Of a stretch of DNA of 64,000 nucleotides, positions 28,271 through 38,916 are shown in pieces. Both the position numbers and the translations under genes were made by a program. Origin of the DNA: Desulfuromonadales bacterium (GTDB taxonomy: Bacteria; Desulfobacterota; Desulfuromonadia; Geobacterales; Pseudopelobacteraceae); assembly GCA_013349405.1 (NCBI GenBank), contig DUZS01000001.1, forward strand, positions 62,001 through 126,000. Direction: 5' to 3'. Position 1 is the first letter of the stretch. Each line of letters starts with the position of its first letter. Under the pieces are notes generated by a model. That model was not told where the DNA came from and searched no databases. It saw only the letters and a list, made by a program, of their open reading frames with translations.

Positions 28271-29428
28271 ATGGATCTGAACGAAATACTTACCATTGCC
28301 TTTAAGGCCAAGGGTTCTGATATTCATGTCAAAACCGGTCTGCCGCCAATTGTCAGGATCGATGGCCGACTGCACCCGATTCCAAACGCCCCGCGTTTAT
28401 CGCCTGATTTTGTCTCTGATACGGCCAACTCGATGATGAATGATCGTCAGCGGCGCATATTTGAGGAGAATTTTGAAGTCGATCTGGCCTATGCCGTGCC
28501 CGGTCTGGGGCGTTTCAGAGTCAGTGTCTACCGTCAGCGCGGCACTGTGGCGATGGTATTCCGATCAATTGCTTTTGTTATTCCGACACTGGAGGGGCTC
28601 AATCTGCCTCCCGTTATCCAGAAAGTCTGTAAAGAAGAGCGCGGCCTGATTCTGGTGACCGGAACGACCGGATCGGGTAAGTCAAGTACCCTGGCCGCCA
28701 TGATTGACGCGATCAATCAATCCCGTACCAGTAACATCATCACTATTGAAGACCCGGTCGAATTTCTGCATCGGGACAACAAGAGCATCATCAGCCAGCG
28801 TGAAATCGGCACCGATACCCACACCTTCTCGGCGGCCCTGAAGAGTGCGCTCCGTCAGGATCCGGATGTCATCCTGGTGGGGGAAATGCGCGATTATGAA
28901 ACTGTTGAAACCGCCATGACAGCTGCTGAAACCGGGCATCTGGTCATGTCCACCCTCCATACCTCGGATGCGGCCGAAACCATTAACCGCATTATCGGGG
29001 TGTTTCCTCCGTATCATCAGCGCCAGGTACGGATTCAGCTTGCCAGTATTATCAAGGCGGTTATTTCCCAACGGCTGGTGCCACGGGCAGACGGTAAGGG
29101 GCGGGTTCCGGCAGTTGAGGTTATGCTGGCCTCGGCGCGTGTCAGGGAATGTATCGATGACAAGGACAAAACCAAACAGTTAAATGATGCCATTTCGCAG
29201 GGGTATGTGTCATATGGTATGCAGAGTTTTGATCAGTCACTGATGAAACTCTTTTCTCACAAACTGATTACATATGAAGAGGCGTTGCGACAAAGTTCCA
29301 ACCCGGACGATTTTGCCCTCAAGGTGTCCGGCATTTCATCAACTTCCGACGCCTCCTGGGAAGGTTTTGAAAATAAACCTGATGACCCGGCTGTCGAGTT
29401 GGAGAAGCTTGATATTGAAAAATACTGA
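28271..29428 (+). CDS. PilT-family pilus retraction ATPase
   Basis: This 385-residue secretion-superfamily ATPase has an N-terminal PAS-like domain (SDIHVKTGLPP). Walker A GTTGSGKSS is at 131-139, the Asp box IITIEDPVEFLH follows, then Walker B DVILVGEMRD and the His box TGHLVMSTLHT. These are PilT/PilU features; PilT disassembles type IV pilus fibres at the inner membrane. No pilus genes adjoin it. Several pilT paralogues are usual in this group, so the exact paralogue is not assigned. The tail after residue 350 is a variable acidic extension. Confidence 0.92.
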   Translation: MDLNEILTIAFKAKGSDIHVKTGLPPIVRIDGRLHPIPNAPRLSPDFVSDTANSMMNDRQRRIFEENFEVDLAYAVPGLGRFRVSVYRQRGTVAMVFRSIAFVIPTLEGLNLPPVIQKVCKEERGLILVTGTTGSGKSSTLAAMIDAINQSRTSNIITIEDPVEFLHRDNKSIISQREIGTDTHTFSAALKSALRQDPDVILVGEMRDYETVETAMTAAETGHLVMSTLHTSDAAETINRIIGVFPPYHQRQVRIQLASIIKAVISQRLVPRADGKGRVPAVEVMLASARVRECIDDKDKTKQLNDAISQGYVSYGMQSFDQSLMKLFSHKLITYEEALRQSSNPDDFALKVSGISSTSDASWEGFENKPDDPAVELEKLDIEKY

Positions 29429-29891
29429 ACCGTTACCGTCTGACAAGGTCTACCCGTATACCGTGCGGTTGCTGACCGGTCGGGACTACACGGTTGCCGG
29501 AATCCGGAAAAAGCTGATGCTGCGCCAGGTTGCCGGGCAGGATATTGATGACACGATTCTCCGTCTGCAGCGTGAAGGATGGCTTGATGATCAACGCTTT
29601 GCCGCCCGGTTTGCCGAGTCTGCACGTGCCTCCGGCCGTTATTTCGGAGCCCGTCTCCGCTTGGAGATGCGCCGGCGCGGATTCGATGCGGATGTCGTCA
29701 ATGAAATTCTGGCACCGCTTCTTACCGGGAGCGATGAAAATTCCGAGGTCAGGTCGGCGGCAGAGCGACGCTCCCCCGGATTTTCCTTTTCAAAGGCGAA
29801 TGAGCGAGATAAGCGACGAATGATCGGGTTTCTACAGCGGCGTGGTTTCGGGCTGTCAGCGATAGTGCGGGCGTTACGGAGTGACGAATAA
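29409..29891 (+). CDS. recX: RecA regulatory protein RecX
   Basis: This protein of about 160 residues is made of three-helix RecX repeats: YTVRLLTGRDYTVAGIRKKL, then DDTILRLQREGWLDDQRFAA and RLRLEMRRRGFDADVV. A C-terminal FLQRRGFGLSAIVRAL completes it. RecX modulates RecA filaments, and its place downstream of recA fits. The start is uncertain: TTG 29409 follows GGAG inside the end of pilT, giving a 20-bp overlap; ATG 29382 is an alternative. Confidence 0.85.
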   Translation: MILKNTEPLPSDKVYPYTVRLLTGRDYTVAGIRKKLMLRQVAGQDIDDTILRLQREGWLDDQRFAARFAESARASGRYFGARLRLEMRRRGFDADVVNEILAPLLTGSDENSEVRSAAERRSPGFSFSKANERDKRRMIGFLQRRGFGLSAIVRALRSDE

Positions 29892-29895
29892 ATAA

Positions 29896-30020
29896 TACCA
29901 ATTCCAAATCAAAGCTCCATCTTCGTTGGCTCGTCTTCGGCTCCTCAGCATACTGTTTGTATGCCTTCGTCGCCTCATTCCTCGCCGCCTTGATGGCATC
30001 TTTAATTTGAAATTTGAATA
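29896..30020. repeat. Dispersed palindromic repeat, copy 1
   Basis: About 125 bp between recX and alaS match 54448-54564 at most positions, including the cores GCTCGTCTT, CTCCTCA(G/A)CATAC, TTGTATGCCT and CGTCGCCTCA. The ends are inverted (AAATCAAAG against CTTTAATTT) and the centre can fold as CATAC/GTATG. It looks like a non-coding MITE- or REP-like element. Confidence 0.8.
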
Positions 30021-30036
30021 ATCTAGCGAGGGTGTT

Positions 30037-32679
30037 ATGACAGGAACAGAAATTCGGGCACGTTTTCTAACGTATTTTGCCGATCGTGGTCACACGGTTG
30101 TATCAAGTTCGGGGATTCTCCCCAAAAACGATCCGACCCTGATGTTTGCCAATGCCGGTATGAACCAGTTCAAGGACTGTTTTCTCGGTCTGGAGGATCG
30201 GGGTTATTACCGGGCGGCCAGTTCACAGAAGTGTGTCCGTGCGGGCGGTAAGCATAATGATCTTGAAAATGTCGGTCGGACGGCACGGCACCATACTTTT
30301 TTTGAAATGCTGGGGAATTTTTCTTTCGGTGATTATTTCAAGAAAGAGGCGATCGCCTATGCCTGGGAGTTTCTGACGGTCGAATTGAAACTCGACAAAA
30401 GCCGCCTGTATGTAACGGTGTACACCGATGATGACGAAGCGGCCGATATCTGGCATTTCCAGGAAGGCATTCCGCGTGAACGGATTTTTCGCTTCGGCGA
30501 GAAGGATAATTTCTGGTCGATGGGCGATACCGGTCCGTGCGGGCCGTGCAGTGAAATTTTCTACGATCAGGGCCCCGAGATAGGCTGTGACCGCCCGGAG
30601 TGCAACGTCGGCTGCGATTGTGACCGGTATATGGAAATCTGGAACAACGTCTTCATGCAGTTCAACCGCTCAAGTGACGGTACTCTGACACCGCTGCCGA
30701 AACCGTCGGTCGATACCGGCATGGGACTGGAGCGTGTTTCGGCGGTTATGCAGGGTGTCACATCAAACTACGACATCGATATCCTTCAGGGAATAATCCG
30801 TCATATCGAACGGTTGACCGGAAAAAAATACGGCGCTGATGAGAAAGACAATATCTCGATGCGGGTTATTGCCGACCACGCCCGTGCCGTGACGTTCCTG
30901 ATCTGCGATGGTGCACTTCCGTCCAATGAAGGTCGCGGCTATGTGCTGCGGCGTATCATGCGCCGGGCGGCCCGTCATGCCAAGATGCTCGGCTGCGCCG
31001 AACCGATGCTGTTCAACATGGTTGATGCGGTGCGTGAAGTCATGGGTGATGCCTATCCGGAGCTGCAGGAACGCGAAGAGTATATCAAAAAGGTAGTACT
31101 GGCCGAAGAACAGCGCTTTATTGAAACGCTTGACCGTGGTCTGGCTATTCTCAACGATGAGGTCACCCTGCTGCGTGGTGCCGGCAATACTGTCATTCCC
31201 GGTGAAGTGCTGTTCAAGCTGTACGACACCTACGGTTTCCCGACTGATCTGACCGCCGATATCGTCGAGAGTGAAGGTTTTACCATCGATGAAGCCGGTT
31301 TTGAAGCCTGCATGGAGCGCCAGAGAGCACAGGCCCGTGAACACTGGAAAGGTTCCGGTGAAGAGGGGATCGCCCTGATCTACAAGGAGCTTCATAACAG
31401 CGGCGTGCGCGGACGCTTTGTCGGCTATGACGAAATGTCGGCCTGTGCGCCGGTACTGGCTATTATCCGGGACGGTGTTCGTGTTGAAGCTGCTGTAGCG
31501 GGAGATTCTGTGGCGGTGATAACGGAGAAAACCCCCTTTTACGGTGATTCAGGGGGGCAGAAAGGTGACTGCGGTACCATTTCAACCGCTCACGCCCACC
31601 TTGTGGTCGATACTGCCAGCCGCCCTTTTCCCGACATGGTTGTGCACCATGCCGTAGTCACAGAAGGGGTTCTCAACGCCGGAGAGACAGCAGACCTGAA
31701 AGTGGCGCAGACGGAGCGTGACGCCACCTGTCGCAATCATACCGCGACACATCTTCTGCAGAGCGCTCTGCGCCAGGTATTGGGTGAGCATGTCAAACAG
31801 GCCGGATCGCTGGTTTCCCAGGGGCGGCTCCGTTTTGACTTTACCCACTTTTCTGCGCTGACTGATAGTGAGCTTCGCCAGGTCGAGACGATGGTCAACC
31901 GGTTGATTATGGCCAATGATCAGGTGATAACGCGTGAAATGAATATCGCTGAAGCGATCGATGCCGGCGCGACCGCACTCTTCGATGAAAAGTACGGAGA
32001 TTCTGTTCGTGTCGTTGCAGTCGGCGATGTCAGTATGGAGTTATGCGGCGGTACGCACGTGCGGGCTGCCGGCGATATCGGACTTTTCAAAATAGTCTCC
32101 GAAGCGGGCATCGCCGCCGGGGTGCGCCGCATTGAGGCATTGACCGGTCTCGGGGCGCTTGATTTTGTCCGCCAAATGGAGGACGAACAGCGGGAAATAG
32201 CGGCATTACTTAAATCTGATGCCGGCAATTCACGTGACAGAGTTGAAAAGCTACTGGCACGTCAGAAGGAACTGCAGCGGGAAATTGAAACGTTGCACGC
32301 CAAACTTAATGCTGCCGCCTCCGGAGATCTGTTGTCACAGGCGGTTGAACTGCACGGAGTCAAGCTGCTTGCCGTACAGGTCCAGGTTGAGGATATCAAG
32401 GCGTTGCGCGAGCTTTCTGATGTACTGAAGGATCGAATCGGCGCCGGGGTGATTGCTCTTGGTGCAGATATTGCTGGTAAGGCTAATCTCCTTGTTGCAG
32501 TGACGAAGGATTTGAGCCAAATCATCAAGGCCGGTGACATCATTAAACAGGTTGCCCCCCTCATTGACGGCAGTGGCGGCGGTAAACCGGAACTTGCCCA
32601 GGCTGGAGGAAGTCGTCCGGATAAGCTTGTGGATGCGTTGACAGCTGTTTCTTCACTCCTTGCCGGGCGCAATAAATAA
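30037..32679 (+). CDS. alaS: Alanyl-tRNA synthetase
   Basis: This 880-residue enzyme has an N-terminal class II catalytic core ([43 protein letters not shown]). The editing domain has zinc-binding HTATHLL and CGGTH motifs. A C-terminal coiled coil and C-Ala domain with [15 protein letters not shown] follow. It charges tRNA-Ala and clears mischarged Ser/Gly. Length is normal. Confidence 0.98.
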   Translation: MTGTEIRARFLTYFADRGHTVVSSSGILPKNDPTLMFANAGMNQFKDCFLGLEDRGYYRAASSQKCVRAGGKHNDLENVGRTARHHTFFEMLGNFSFGDYFKKEAIAYAWEFLTVELKLDKSRLYVTVYTDDDEAADIWHFQEGIPRERIFRFGEKDNFWSMGDTGPCGPCSEIFYDQGPEIGCDRPECNVGCDCDRYMEIWNNVFMQFNRSSDGTLTPLPKPSVDTGMGLERVSAVMQGVTSNYDIDILQGIIRHIERLTGKKYGADEKDNISMRVIADHARAVTFLICDGALPSNEGRGYVLRRIMRRAARHAKMLGCAEPMLFNMVDAVREVMGDAYPELQEREEYIKKVVLAEEQRFIETLDRGLAILNDEVTLLRGAGNTVIPGEVLFKLYDTYGFPTDLTADIVESEGFTIDEAGFEACMERQRAQAREHWKGSGEEGIALIYKELHNSGVRGRFVGYDEMSACAPVLAIIRDGVRVEAAVAGDSVAVITEKTPFYGDSGGQKGDCGTISTAHAHLVVDTASRPFPDMVVHHAVVTEGVLNAGETADLKVAQTERDATCRNHTATHLLQSALRQVLGEHVKQAGSLVSQGRLRFDFTHFSALTDSELRQVETMVNRLIMANDQVITREMNIAEAIDAGATALFDEKYGDSVRVVAVGDVSMELCGGTHVRAAGDIGLFKIVSEAGIAAGVRRIEALTGLGALDFVRQMEDEQREIAALLKSDAGNSRDRVEKLLARQKELQREIETLHAKLNAAASGDLLSQAVELHGVKLLAVQVQVEDIKALRELSDVLKDRIGAGVIALGADIAGKANLLVAVTKDLSQIIKAGDIIKQVAPLIDGSGGGKPELAQAGGSRPDKLVDALTAVSSLLAGRNK

Positions 32680-32702
32680 GAGGATATCGAGGGGATCTCA
32701 GT

Positions 32703-33827
32703 ATGCCGGATCGGCTCTCACATACCAGGAAACACTGCTCACGAACGTCACTGGCAACTATTTTAGTTGTTGATGATGATCCGGTAATTCGTATGATGTG
32801 TGAACGGGTTCTCAAAAATTACCGGGTCTTGCAGGCCGGTACCTGTGAAGATGGGCTCCGGATATACGAAACGGAGCACGTTGATCTGATCCTTTCCGAT
32901 ATGCAGATGCCGGGGAAATCGGGAATTGACCTTCTCAGGCAGGTGAAAAATATTGATCCAGCAGCCGCCGTGATCATTATGACCGGATTTGCGGACAAAG
33001 AGATCATACTGAATGCTCTTAAAGAAGACGCGGATGATTTTATCAGTAAACCTCTTAATCTGTTGCAAATGGAAACTGCTATTGAAAAAACCCTGGAAAA
33101 AAAGGCTCTTAAAGAAGAATTGGTTGACATAAAACATTCTGAAGAACTGAAGAATGTATTTCTTTCTCTGATATCACACAAACTTCGTACCCCGATTACC
33201 GGGATTTCTCTCCTGCTGCAGAATTTGCAGTCTGGGATGTTTACTTCGGAAGACCCTATTTTTCTCGATAGCCTTGACATGGCCATCGCAGAGACGCGCT
33301 ATCTTGACCACCTTGTTGCAGATCTGCTTGCCTTCAGCCAGGTGATGTCGAGTAGTGACGAAATCAGCAAAATTCCGGATGATTTGAATGGAATTGTTGC
33401 TGATGTGCTGATGCAGTGTCGGGAAGAGCATGGTATTTTCGATGTAGAGCTTGAGACCGCCCCGCGTACTCTGCCGCCTGTGCTGCTTGATGCTGCAAAG
33501 ATTCGCTTTGCACTGTATCAGGTGGTGGATAATGCGTTCAAGTTTTCCGGCGAGAAGGGGCACGTTTCTATCAGGATAGGAAGCCACGTTGATACGGTAT
33601 TCATCGTTGTTTCAGATTCCGGGATAGGAATTCCTGAATTCGAAATAGCCAAGGTGTTTGAAAAATTTTATCAGATTGACCCGGATAACACCGGACAGAT
33701 ACGAGGTTTTGGCCTGGGACTCTTCTATGCCCGTGAATTTGTCAGGCAGCATGGCGGCAGCATCAGTCTCACCAGCGAGGCCGGTTTAGGCACTACGGTG
33801 ACGATAAGTCTGCCGGTGAATGGGTGA
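32703..33827 (+). CDS. Receiver-histidine kinase hybrid
   Basis: This 374-residue cytoplasmic protein has an N-terminal receiver (about 18-135, phospho-acceptor D66 in LILSDMQMPGKSG). A short linker helix and HisKA with LISHKLRTPITG (about 160) follow. The HATPase domain has VDNAFKFSG, SDSGIGIP and GFGLGLFYAREFVRQHGG. There are no membrane segments, so it needs an upstream partner, which is not encoded nearby. A kinase of this kind between alaS and argB recurs in Geobacter genomes as I recall them. Confidence 0.88.
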   Translation: MPDRLSHTRKHCSRTSLATILVVDDDPVIRMMCERVLKNYRVLQAGTCEDGLRIYETEHVDLILSDMQMPGKSGIDLLRQVKNIDPAAAVIIMTGFADKEIILNALKEDADDFISKPLNLLQMETAIEKTLEKKALKEELVDIKHSEELKNVFLSLISHKLRTPITGISLLLQNLQSGMFTSEDPIFLDSLDMAIAETRYLDHLVADLLAFSQVMSSSDEISKIPDDLNGIVADVLMQCREEHGIFDVELETAPRTLPPVLLDAAKIRFALYQVVDNAFKFSGEKGHVSIRIGSHVDTVFIVVSDSGIGIPEFEIAKVFEKFYQIDPDNTGQIRGFGLGLFYAREFVRQHGGSISLTSEAGLGTTVTISLPVNG

Positions 33828-33861
33828 TGGGTGAAGGGAATTTCAGGCGTAAGGATCCAGC

Positions 33862-34740
33862 ATGAAACAGTTAATCGAAAAAGCAAATACGCTGATGGAG
33901 GCCTTACCGTACATTCGGCGCTTTTCCGGAAAAACCTTTGTCATCAAGTACGGCGGGCATGCCATGGCGGACGAAAAGCTGAAAGAATCGTTTGCACTTG
34001 ATGTTGTCCTGCTCAAGTCATTGGGGATCAATACCGTTATCGTTCATGGCGGCGGGCCGCAGATCAATGATACGTTGAAGCGATACGGGATTGTTTCCGA
34101 GTTTGTGCGCGGCATGCGTGTCACCGACACAGAAACGATGCAGGTCGTCGAAATGGTGCTGGCGGGTCAGGTCAACAAAGAGGTAGTCGGCTATCTCAAC
34201 CAGCATGGCGGTCGTGCGGTCGGTCTCTCCGGAAAAGATGGTACCCTGCTGCTGGCGAAAAAACTGCTGCAGGAAGTCAAAAATGATGACGGTTCCCATA
34301 GTATGGTTGATATCGGCTATGTCGGTGACGTGGTCAAGGTAAACACCGACCTGATCAGCACACTGGAACAGGGGAAATATATTCCGGTTATTGCGCCGAT
34401 CGGTGTCGGGCCGGAAGGGGAGAGCTACAACATTAACGCCGACCTGGTCGCGGGCAGAGTCGCTGCGGCGCTCAATGCCGAAAAGCTGATCCTGCTGACC
34501 GATATCAACGGCGTCAAGGACACCAGTGGCACCCTTCTGGCGAGTCTGACGGTGGCGGAACTGCACCGCCTGATAGAAGAAGAGGCAATCACCGGAGGCA
34601 TGATACCCAAGGTAATCTGCTGCGCCGACGCGCTCAAGGAGGGGGTCAAAAAAGCACATATCATCGATGGCCGCATGGAGCATGCCGTGCTGCTGGAGAT
34701 TTTCACGGATGTAGGAATCGGTACGGAGATTACCAAATGA
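33862..34740 (+). CDS. argB: Acetylglutamate kinase
   Basis: This 292-residue amino-acid kinase has KYGGHAM (about 30-36), [18 protein letters not shown], and [15 protein letters not shown] for nucleotide binding. It phosphorylates N-acetylglutamate, the second step of arginine synthesis. Its stop overlaps argD by 4 bp. The N-terminal helix region resembles arginine-inhibited hexameric forms, so feedback inhibition is possible. Confidence 0.97.
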   Translation: MKQLIEKANTLMEALPYIRRFSGKTFVIKYGGHAMADEKLKESFALDVVLLKSLGINTVIVHGGGPQINDTLKRYGIVSEFVRGMRVTDTETMQVVEMVLAGQVNKEVVGYLNQHGGRAVGLSGKDGTLLLAKKLLQEVKNDDGSHSMVDIGYVGDVVKVNTDLISTLEQGKYIPVIAPIGVGPEGESYNINADLVAGRVAAALNAEKLILLTDINGVKDTSGTLLASLTVAELHRLIEEEAITGGMIPKVICCADALKEGVKKAHIIDGRMEHAVLLEIFTDVGIGTEITK

Positions 34741-35939
34741 ACAGTCAACAATGGATTGAAAAATCTGACAAATATATCATGAAAACATACGGTCGCTACC
34801 CGATTGTTCCCGTCAAAGGTAAGGGGTGCCGGTTGTGGGATGCCGACGGTAAGGAGTATCTTGATTTTCTTGGCGGTGTTGCGGTGAACAACCTCGGGCA
34901 TTGTCATCCAAAGGTGGTCGCTGCCCTGCAAAAGCAGGCTGCCGAGTTGATCCACTGCTCCAATTACTACCAGATTCCCCAGCAGATTGAGCTGGCGGAG
35001 CTGCTCTGCAGGCACTCTTTTGCCGATAAGGCCTTCTTCTGCAACAGCGGTGCCGAGGCCAACGAAGCGGCGATCAAGCTGGCGCGTAAACACAGTCGCG
35101 ACACCTTTGGCCCTGAACGCTACGAGATTATTACCGCCGCCGATTCCTTCCATGGCCGCACCATGGCGACAGTTTCGGCGACCGGCCAGGAAAAGGTGCA
35201 GCGCTTCTTTGATCCGCTCCTGCACGGTTTCAAACATGTTCCGTTCGATGATGTCGCCGCGCTGGAAGCGGCGATAACACCAACTACCTGTGCCGTTATG
35301 CTGGAGCCTATTCAGGGTGAGGGTGGCGTGAACATGCCGTCACCCGGCTATTTTCAGGCGGTGCGTGAATTATGCGACCGGCATGGCTTGCTGTTGATCT
35401 TCGACGAAGTTCAGGTCGGCATGGGGCGTACCGGCAAAATGTTTGCCTATGAACATTTTGATGTGACCCCGGATATCATGACTCTTGCCAAGGCACTGGC
35501 CGGCGGAGCGCCAATCGGAACCATGCTGGCAAAGGATACCTTTGCCGCCGCTTTTGTCCCCGGCACCCACGGCTCAACGTTCGGCGGTAACCCGCTTGTC
35601 TGCGCCGCTGCCATCGCCACGATCAGGACTATTCTGGAAGATGGCCTGCTCAATCGCTGCGAGGAGATCGGTGACTATCTGACCGGAGAACTGGAAGCAC
35701 TTGGCCGGAAGTATCCCTTTGTCACCGAAGTGCGCGGAGTCGGCCTCATGATCGGTATGGCGCTGACAATACCGGCGGGAGATATCGTGAAGAAGGGCCA
35801 TGCCCGTGGTGTTCTGCTCAACGTCACCCATGACTCGGTTCTCCGTTTCGTGCCACCGCTGGTCGTGACCAAGCAGGAAATAAACACCATGATTACAATC
35901 CTCGACGGGATTTTTGCCGAGGTAGAGGAAATAAAGTAA
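34737..35939 (+). CDS. argD: Acetylornithine aminotransferase
   Basis: This 400-residue class III PLP aminotransferase has the phosphate-binding [24 protein letters not shown] holds the Asp that contacts the cofactor ring, and the PLP-linking lysine is K252 in TLAKALAGG. It converts acetylglutamate semialdehyde to acetylornithine. The stop codon overlaps the start of a brnT-like toxin gene by one base. Confidence 0.96.
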   Translation: MNSQQWIEKSDKYIMKTYGRYPIVPVKGKGCRLWDADGKEYLDFLGGVAVNNLGHCHPKVVAALQKQAAELIHCSNYYQIPQQIELAELLCRHSFADKAFFCNSGAEANEAAIKLARKHSRDTFGPERYEIITAADSFHGRTMATVSATGQEKVQRFFDPLLHGFKHVPFDDVAALEAAITPTTCAVMLEPIQGEGGVNMPSPGYFQAVRELCDRHGLLLIFDEVQVGMGRTGKMFAYEHFDVTPDIMTLAKALAGGAPIGTMLAKDTFAAAFVPGTHGSTFGGNPLVCAAAIATIRTILEDGLLNRCEEIGDYLTGELEALGRKYPFVTEVRGVGLMIGMALTIPAGDIVKKGHARGVLLNVTHDSVLRFVPPLVVTKQEINTMITILDGIFAEVEEIK

Positions 35940-36214
35940 TGCACGTTGAATGGGAACCGGAAAAAGCTGCCGCAAACATCAACAAGCACCGTGGAATAAC
36001 TTTTGAAGAGGCTGCAAGTGTATTTTTAGACCCGTTGGAGTATACATTTCACGACCCTGACCACTCAGCAGATGAAATGAGATATCTTACTATCGGAGTT
36101 TCGGATCGAGGTCGTTTGCTAATTGTTTCCTACACGGAGCGGAATAAAACTATTCGCATCATCAGCGCAAGGCGTGTCGTGCGCGCAGAAAGGAAAATAT
36201 ATGAGGAACTCTGA
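35939..36214 (+). CDS. brnT: BrnT-family toxin
   Basis: This 91-residue RelE-like toxin has the family opening VEWEPEKAAANINKHRGITFEEAASVF, then YLTIGVSDRGRLLIVSYTER and the terminal IRIISARRVVRAERKIYE. BrnT cleaves RNA. It starts on the last base of the argD stop (TAATG), so its translation is coupled to an arginine biosynthesis enzyme. Confidence 0.92.
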   Translation: MHVEWEPEKAAANINKHRGITFEEAASVFLDPLEYTFHDPDHSADEMRYLTIGVSDRGRLLIVSYTERNKTIRIISARRVVRAERKIYEEL

Positions 36215-36458
36215 GGAAGATACACTCCGTTCCGAATACAGTCGTGCAGTGCTTGGTAAAGGAGTTCGTGGCAAGCACAGCGCTGCATTTCAAAAAGGCT
36301 CAAATCTGGTTGTGCTCCAGGATGATGTTGCAAAGGCATTTTCAACATCAGAAGCGGTCAATGAAGCATTAAGAGCGCTCTTGCGGGTAACCGCTGACAC
36401 GTACCGCCTCACACATTGCTCAAGCAAGGCCACTCGCAAGCAGGTTACTTCTTCATAA
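36201..36458 (+). CDS. Antitoxin partner of BrnT-like toxin
   Basis: This 85-residue protein overlaps brnT by 14 bp. LRSEYSRAVLGKGVRGKH and NLVVLQDDVAKAFSTSEAVNEALRAL match the antitoxin type found with BrnT toxins that lack a classic BrnA. VNEALRAL fits a ribbon-helix-helix dimerisation helix. It is followed by a 51-bp gap to argF. Confidence 0.78.
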   Translation: MRNSEEDTLRSEYSRAVLGKGVRGKHSAAFQKGSNLVVLQDDVAKAFSTSEAVNEALRALLRVTADTYRLTHCSSKATRKQVTSS

Positions 36459-36509
36459 TAAATTGAATAGCACATTCGCTCGTATCTTAAATGCAAAGGA
36501 TATAATTTG

Positions 36510-37421
36510 ATGACGCGACATTTTCTGGCGCTGCACGATTACACAAAGAATGAACTGGACGAGCTGCTGCTGCTGGCTGCCGAACTGAAGACCAAGCAGA
36601 AGAGTGGTACTCCGCACCGGTTGTTGGAAGGAAAAGCCGTTGCGCTCATCTTTGAAAAATCATCAACGCGCACCCGTGTTTCCTTTGAAGTAGGTGTTTT
36701 TCAGTTAGGCGGCCACGCGCTGTTCATGCCATCCGGTTCGTCCCAGATGGGGCGTGGCGAGCCGATCAAGGACAGTGCCCGTGTCATGGGGCGCTATTGT
36801 GACGGGGTGATGATCAGGACCTTTGGACAGGAAATTGTCGATGAGTTCGCAAAATTTTCTGACGTGCCGGTCATTAACGGTCTGACCGACCTGTTCCATC
36901 CCTGCCAGGTTATGGCGGATCTGCAGACGGTTATTGAACATAAGGGCGGTTACCAAGGGCTTACATTTGCGTGGGTTGGTGACGGCAACAATATGGCCAA
37001 CACCTGGATCGAAGCGGCGGCGATCTTTGGTTTTGCCTTGAAGCTCGCCTGTCCCGCAGGCTATGAACCGGATCGGGACGTCATGGAGTGGGCCCAGTCT
37101 AAAGCTCCCGGTCTGATCACCCTGACGGCCGATCCGAAGATTGCGGTTGCCGGTGCAGATGTTATCAACACCGATGTCTGGGCGAGCATGGGACAGGAAG
37201 CGGAGCAGAAAGAGCGTGAAAAAGCATTTGTCGGCTACTGTCTGGATGATGAGCTGCTCGCTGTGGCACAGTCGAATTGCATCGTGCTGCACTGTCTCCC
37301 GGCCCATCGTGGCGAAGAGATTTCAGACTCGGTCATCGAAGGGAAGCACTCGGTTGTCTGGGATGAAGCGGAGAACCGGCTGCATATACAGAAGGCTATT
37401 ATGGCTACGCTAATAAAATAA
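36510..37421 (+). CDS. argF: Ornithine carbamoyltransferase
   Basis: This 303-residue enzyme has the carbamoyl-phosphate site SSTRTRVSFEVG (about 52-63), DLFHPCQVMADLQT, and the ornithine-binding HCLPAHRGEE near the C-terminus. It makes citrulline. ATG 36510 is preferred; a TTG just before it is possible. Confidence 0.97.
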   Translation: MTRHFLALHDYTKNELDELLLLAAELKTKQKSGTPHRLLEGKAVALIFEKSSTRTRVSFEVGVFQLGGHALFMPSGSSQMGRGEPIKDSARVMGRYCDGVMIRTFGQEIVDEFAKFSDVPVINGLTDLFHPCQVMADLQTVIEHKGGYQGLTFAWVGDGNNMANTWIEAAAIFGFALKLACPAGYEPDRDVMEWAQSKAPGLITLTADPKIAVAGADVINTDVWASMGQEAEQKEREKAFVGYCLDDELLAVAQSNCIVLHCLPAHRGEEISDSVIEGKHSVVWDEAENRLHIQKAIMATLIK

Positions 37422-37451
37422 CCAGCCTACAAACTAAAGGAGACTACGCAG

Positions 37452-38681
37452 ATGGCACCAACCAAAAAACAGGAAATCAAAAAAATCGTCCTCGCCTATT
37501 CCGGCGGCCTGGACACCTCCATCATTCTGAAATGGCTGAAAAATGAGTACGGCTGCAAAGTGGTCGCCTTTTCGGCTGATCTTGGCCAGGGGGAGGAGCT
37601 TGACCCGGTTCGTGAAAAGGCTCTGGCAACAGGCGCTGACAAGGTCTACATCGATGACCTGAAAGAAGAATTCGTGCGCGACTTTGTCTACCCGATGTTC
37701 CGTGCCAATGCCATCTATGAGGGGCATTACCTGCTCGGTACTTCCATTGCCCGTCCGCTTATTGCCAAGCGCCAGATGGAGATTGCCGCCAAAGAGAAAT
37801 GCGATGCGGTTTCTCATGGTGCAACCGGCAAAGGGAACGATCAGGTTCGTTTCGAGCTGGCCTATTACCACTTTGATCCGTCCATAAAAGTCATCGCTCC
37901 CTGGAGAATGTGGGATTTGAACAGTCGTATGGCGCTGATCGACTATGCCAAGAAGAATGACATTCCCATTCCGACCATCAAAAAGCGTCCCTGGTCATCA
38001 GACCGCAATCTGCTGCATATCTCCTTTGAAGGGGGCATTCTCGAAGATACCTGGGCCGAGGCGCCGGAAGAGATGTATGTGCTGACAAAGCCGCCCGAGA
38101 AAGCTCCCAATAAGCCGCAGTATGTTGAAATAGAGTTTGTGAACGGGAATGCCGTGGCTGTTGACGGTGAAAAAATGACTCCGGCACAGTTGCTGGCTCA
38201 CCTGAATTTCCTTGGCGGCCAGCATGGCGTCGGTCGTGTTGATCTGCTCGAGAACCGCTCGGTCGGCATGAAGTCGCGCGGCGTGTACGAAACCCCCGGC
38301 GGCACGATACTGCGTGAAGCGCATTCAGCGGTGGAGCAGATCACCATGGACCGTGAGGTTATGCGTATCCGCGACAGCCTGATTCCGGAATATGCCAAAC
38401 AGATTTACTCCGGCTACTGGTTCTCTCCCGAGCGCCAGATGCTGCAGACCCTGATCGACGACTCGCAGAAATGCGTCAACGGTGTCGCCCGGATCAAGTT
38501 ATACAAAGGGCATTGCCGTACGGTCGGTCGCAAGTCCGAGACAGATTCGCTCTTTAACCTCGACTTTGCTACCTTTGAGAAGGATCAGGTCTTTAATCAG
38601 GCCGATGCGGAAGGGTTTATCAAGATCAACTCTCTGCGGTTGCGGATACGTTCACTGATGAACGCCAACCGGAAGAAGTAA
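37452..38681 (+). CDS. argG: Argininosuccinate synthase
   Basis: This 409-residue enzyme has the ATP pyrophosphatase motif [15 protein letters not shown] near the N-terminus, [15 protein letters not shown], and the citrulline/aspartate site region [18 protein letters not shown]. It joins citrulline and aspartate. It ends the argBDFG run, and a terminator follows 64 bp later. Confidence 0.98.
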   Translation: MAPTKKQEIKKIVLAYSGGLDTSIILKWLKNEYGCKVVAFSADLGQGEELDPVREKALATGADKVYIDDLKEEFVRDFVYPMFRANAIYEGHYLLGTSIARPLIAKRQMEIAAKEKCDAVSHGATGKGNDQVRFELAYYHFDPSIKVIAPWRMWDLNSRMALIDYAKKNDIPIPTIKKRPWSSDRNLLHISFEGGILEDTWAEAPEEMYVLTKPPEKAPNKPQYVEIEFVNGNAVAVDGEKMTPAQLLAHLNFLGGQHGVGRVDLLENRSVGMKSRGVYETPGGTILREAHSAVEQITMDREVMRIRDSLIPEYAKQIYSGYWFSPERQMLQTLIDDSQKCVNGVARIKLYKGHCRTVGRKSETDSLFNLDFATFEKDQVFNQADAEGFIKINSLRLRIRSLMNANRKK

Positions 38682-38744
38682 TGTGAGGGCATACATCTCA
38701 CAGATACGGAACTGCTGATATACTGATATAAAAGTATACAAATC

Positions 38745-38777
38745 AGGCGTAACGTTCTTCGTGCGCCTTTTTTGTTT
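38745..38777 (+). terminator. Intrinsic terminator after argG
   Basis: AGGCG/CGCCT and ACG/CGT pair around TTCTT, followed by TTTTTTGTTTTT. Confidence 0.8.
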
Positions 38778-38916
38778 TTACTCCGAAGACGCCAGTGCAT
38801 GGAAAATCTGTTGCAGGTGTGCCCGGAAATCGCGGTTCCGGCACAACTATCCAGGGATTGGTGTCGCGGTATAATCTTGAACGCTGAAGGTATTGTGTTT
38901 CGTTACAGGGGGTGAA

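Noticed and set aside
29896-30020. CRISPR-type array or riboswitch before alaS
   Set aside because: There is a single palindromic unit with no spacer-repeat pattern, and the same unit occurs at 54448 with no related gene, so it is a dispersed repeat.
32703-33827. Kinase hybrid as part of an alaS-specific regulatory system
   Set aside because: Adjacency only; nothing in the sequence ties it to alaS or arginine genes.
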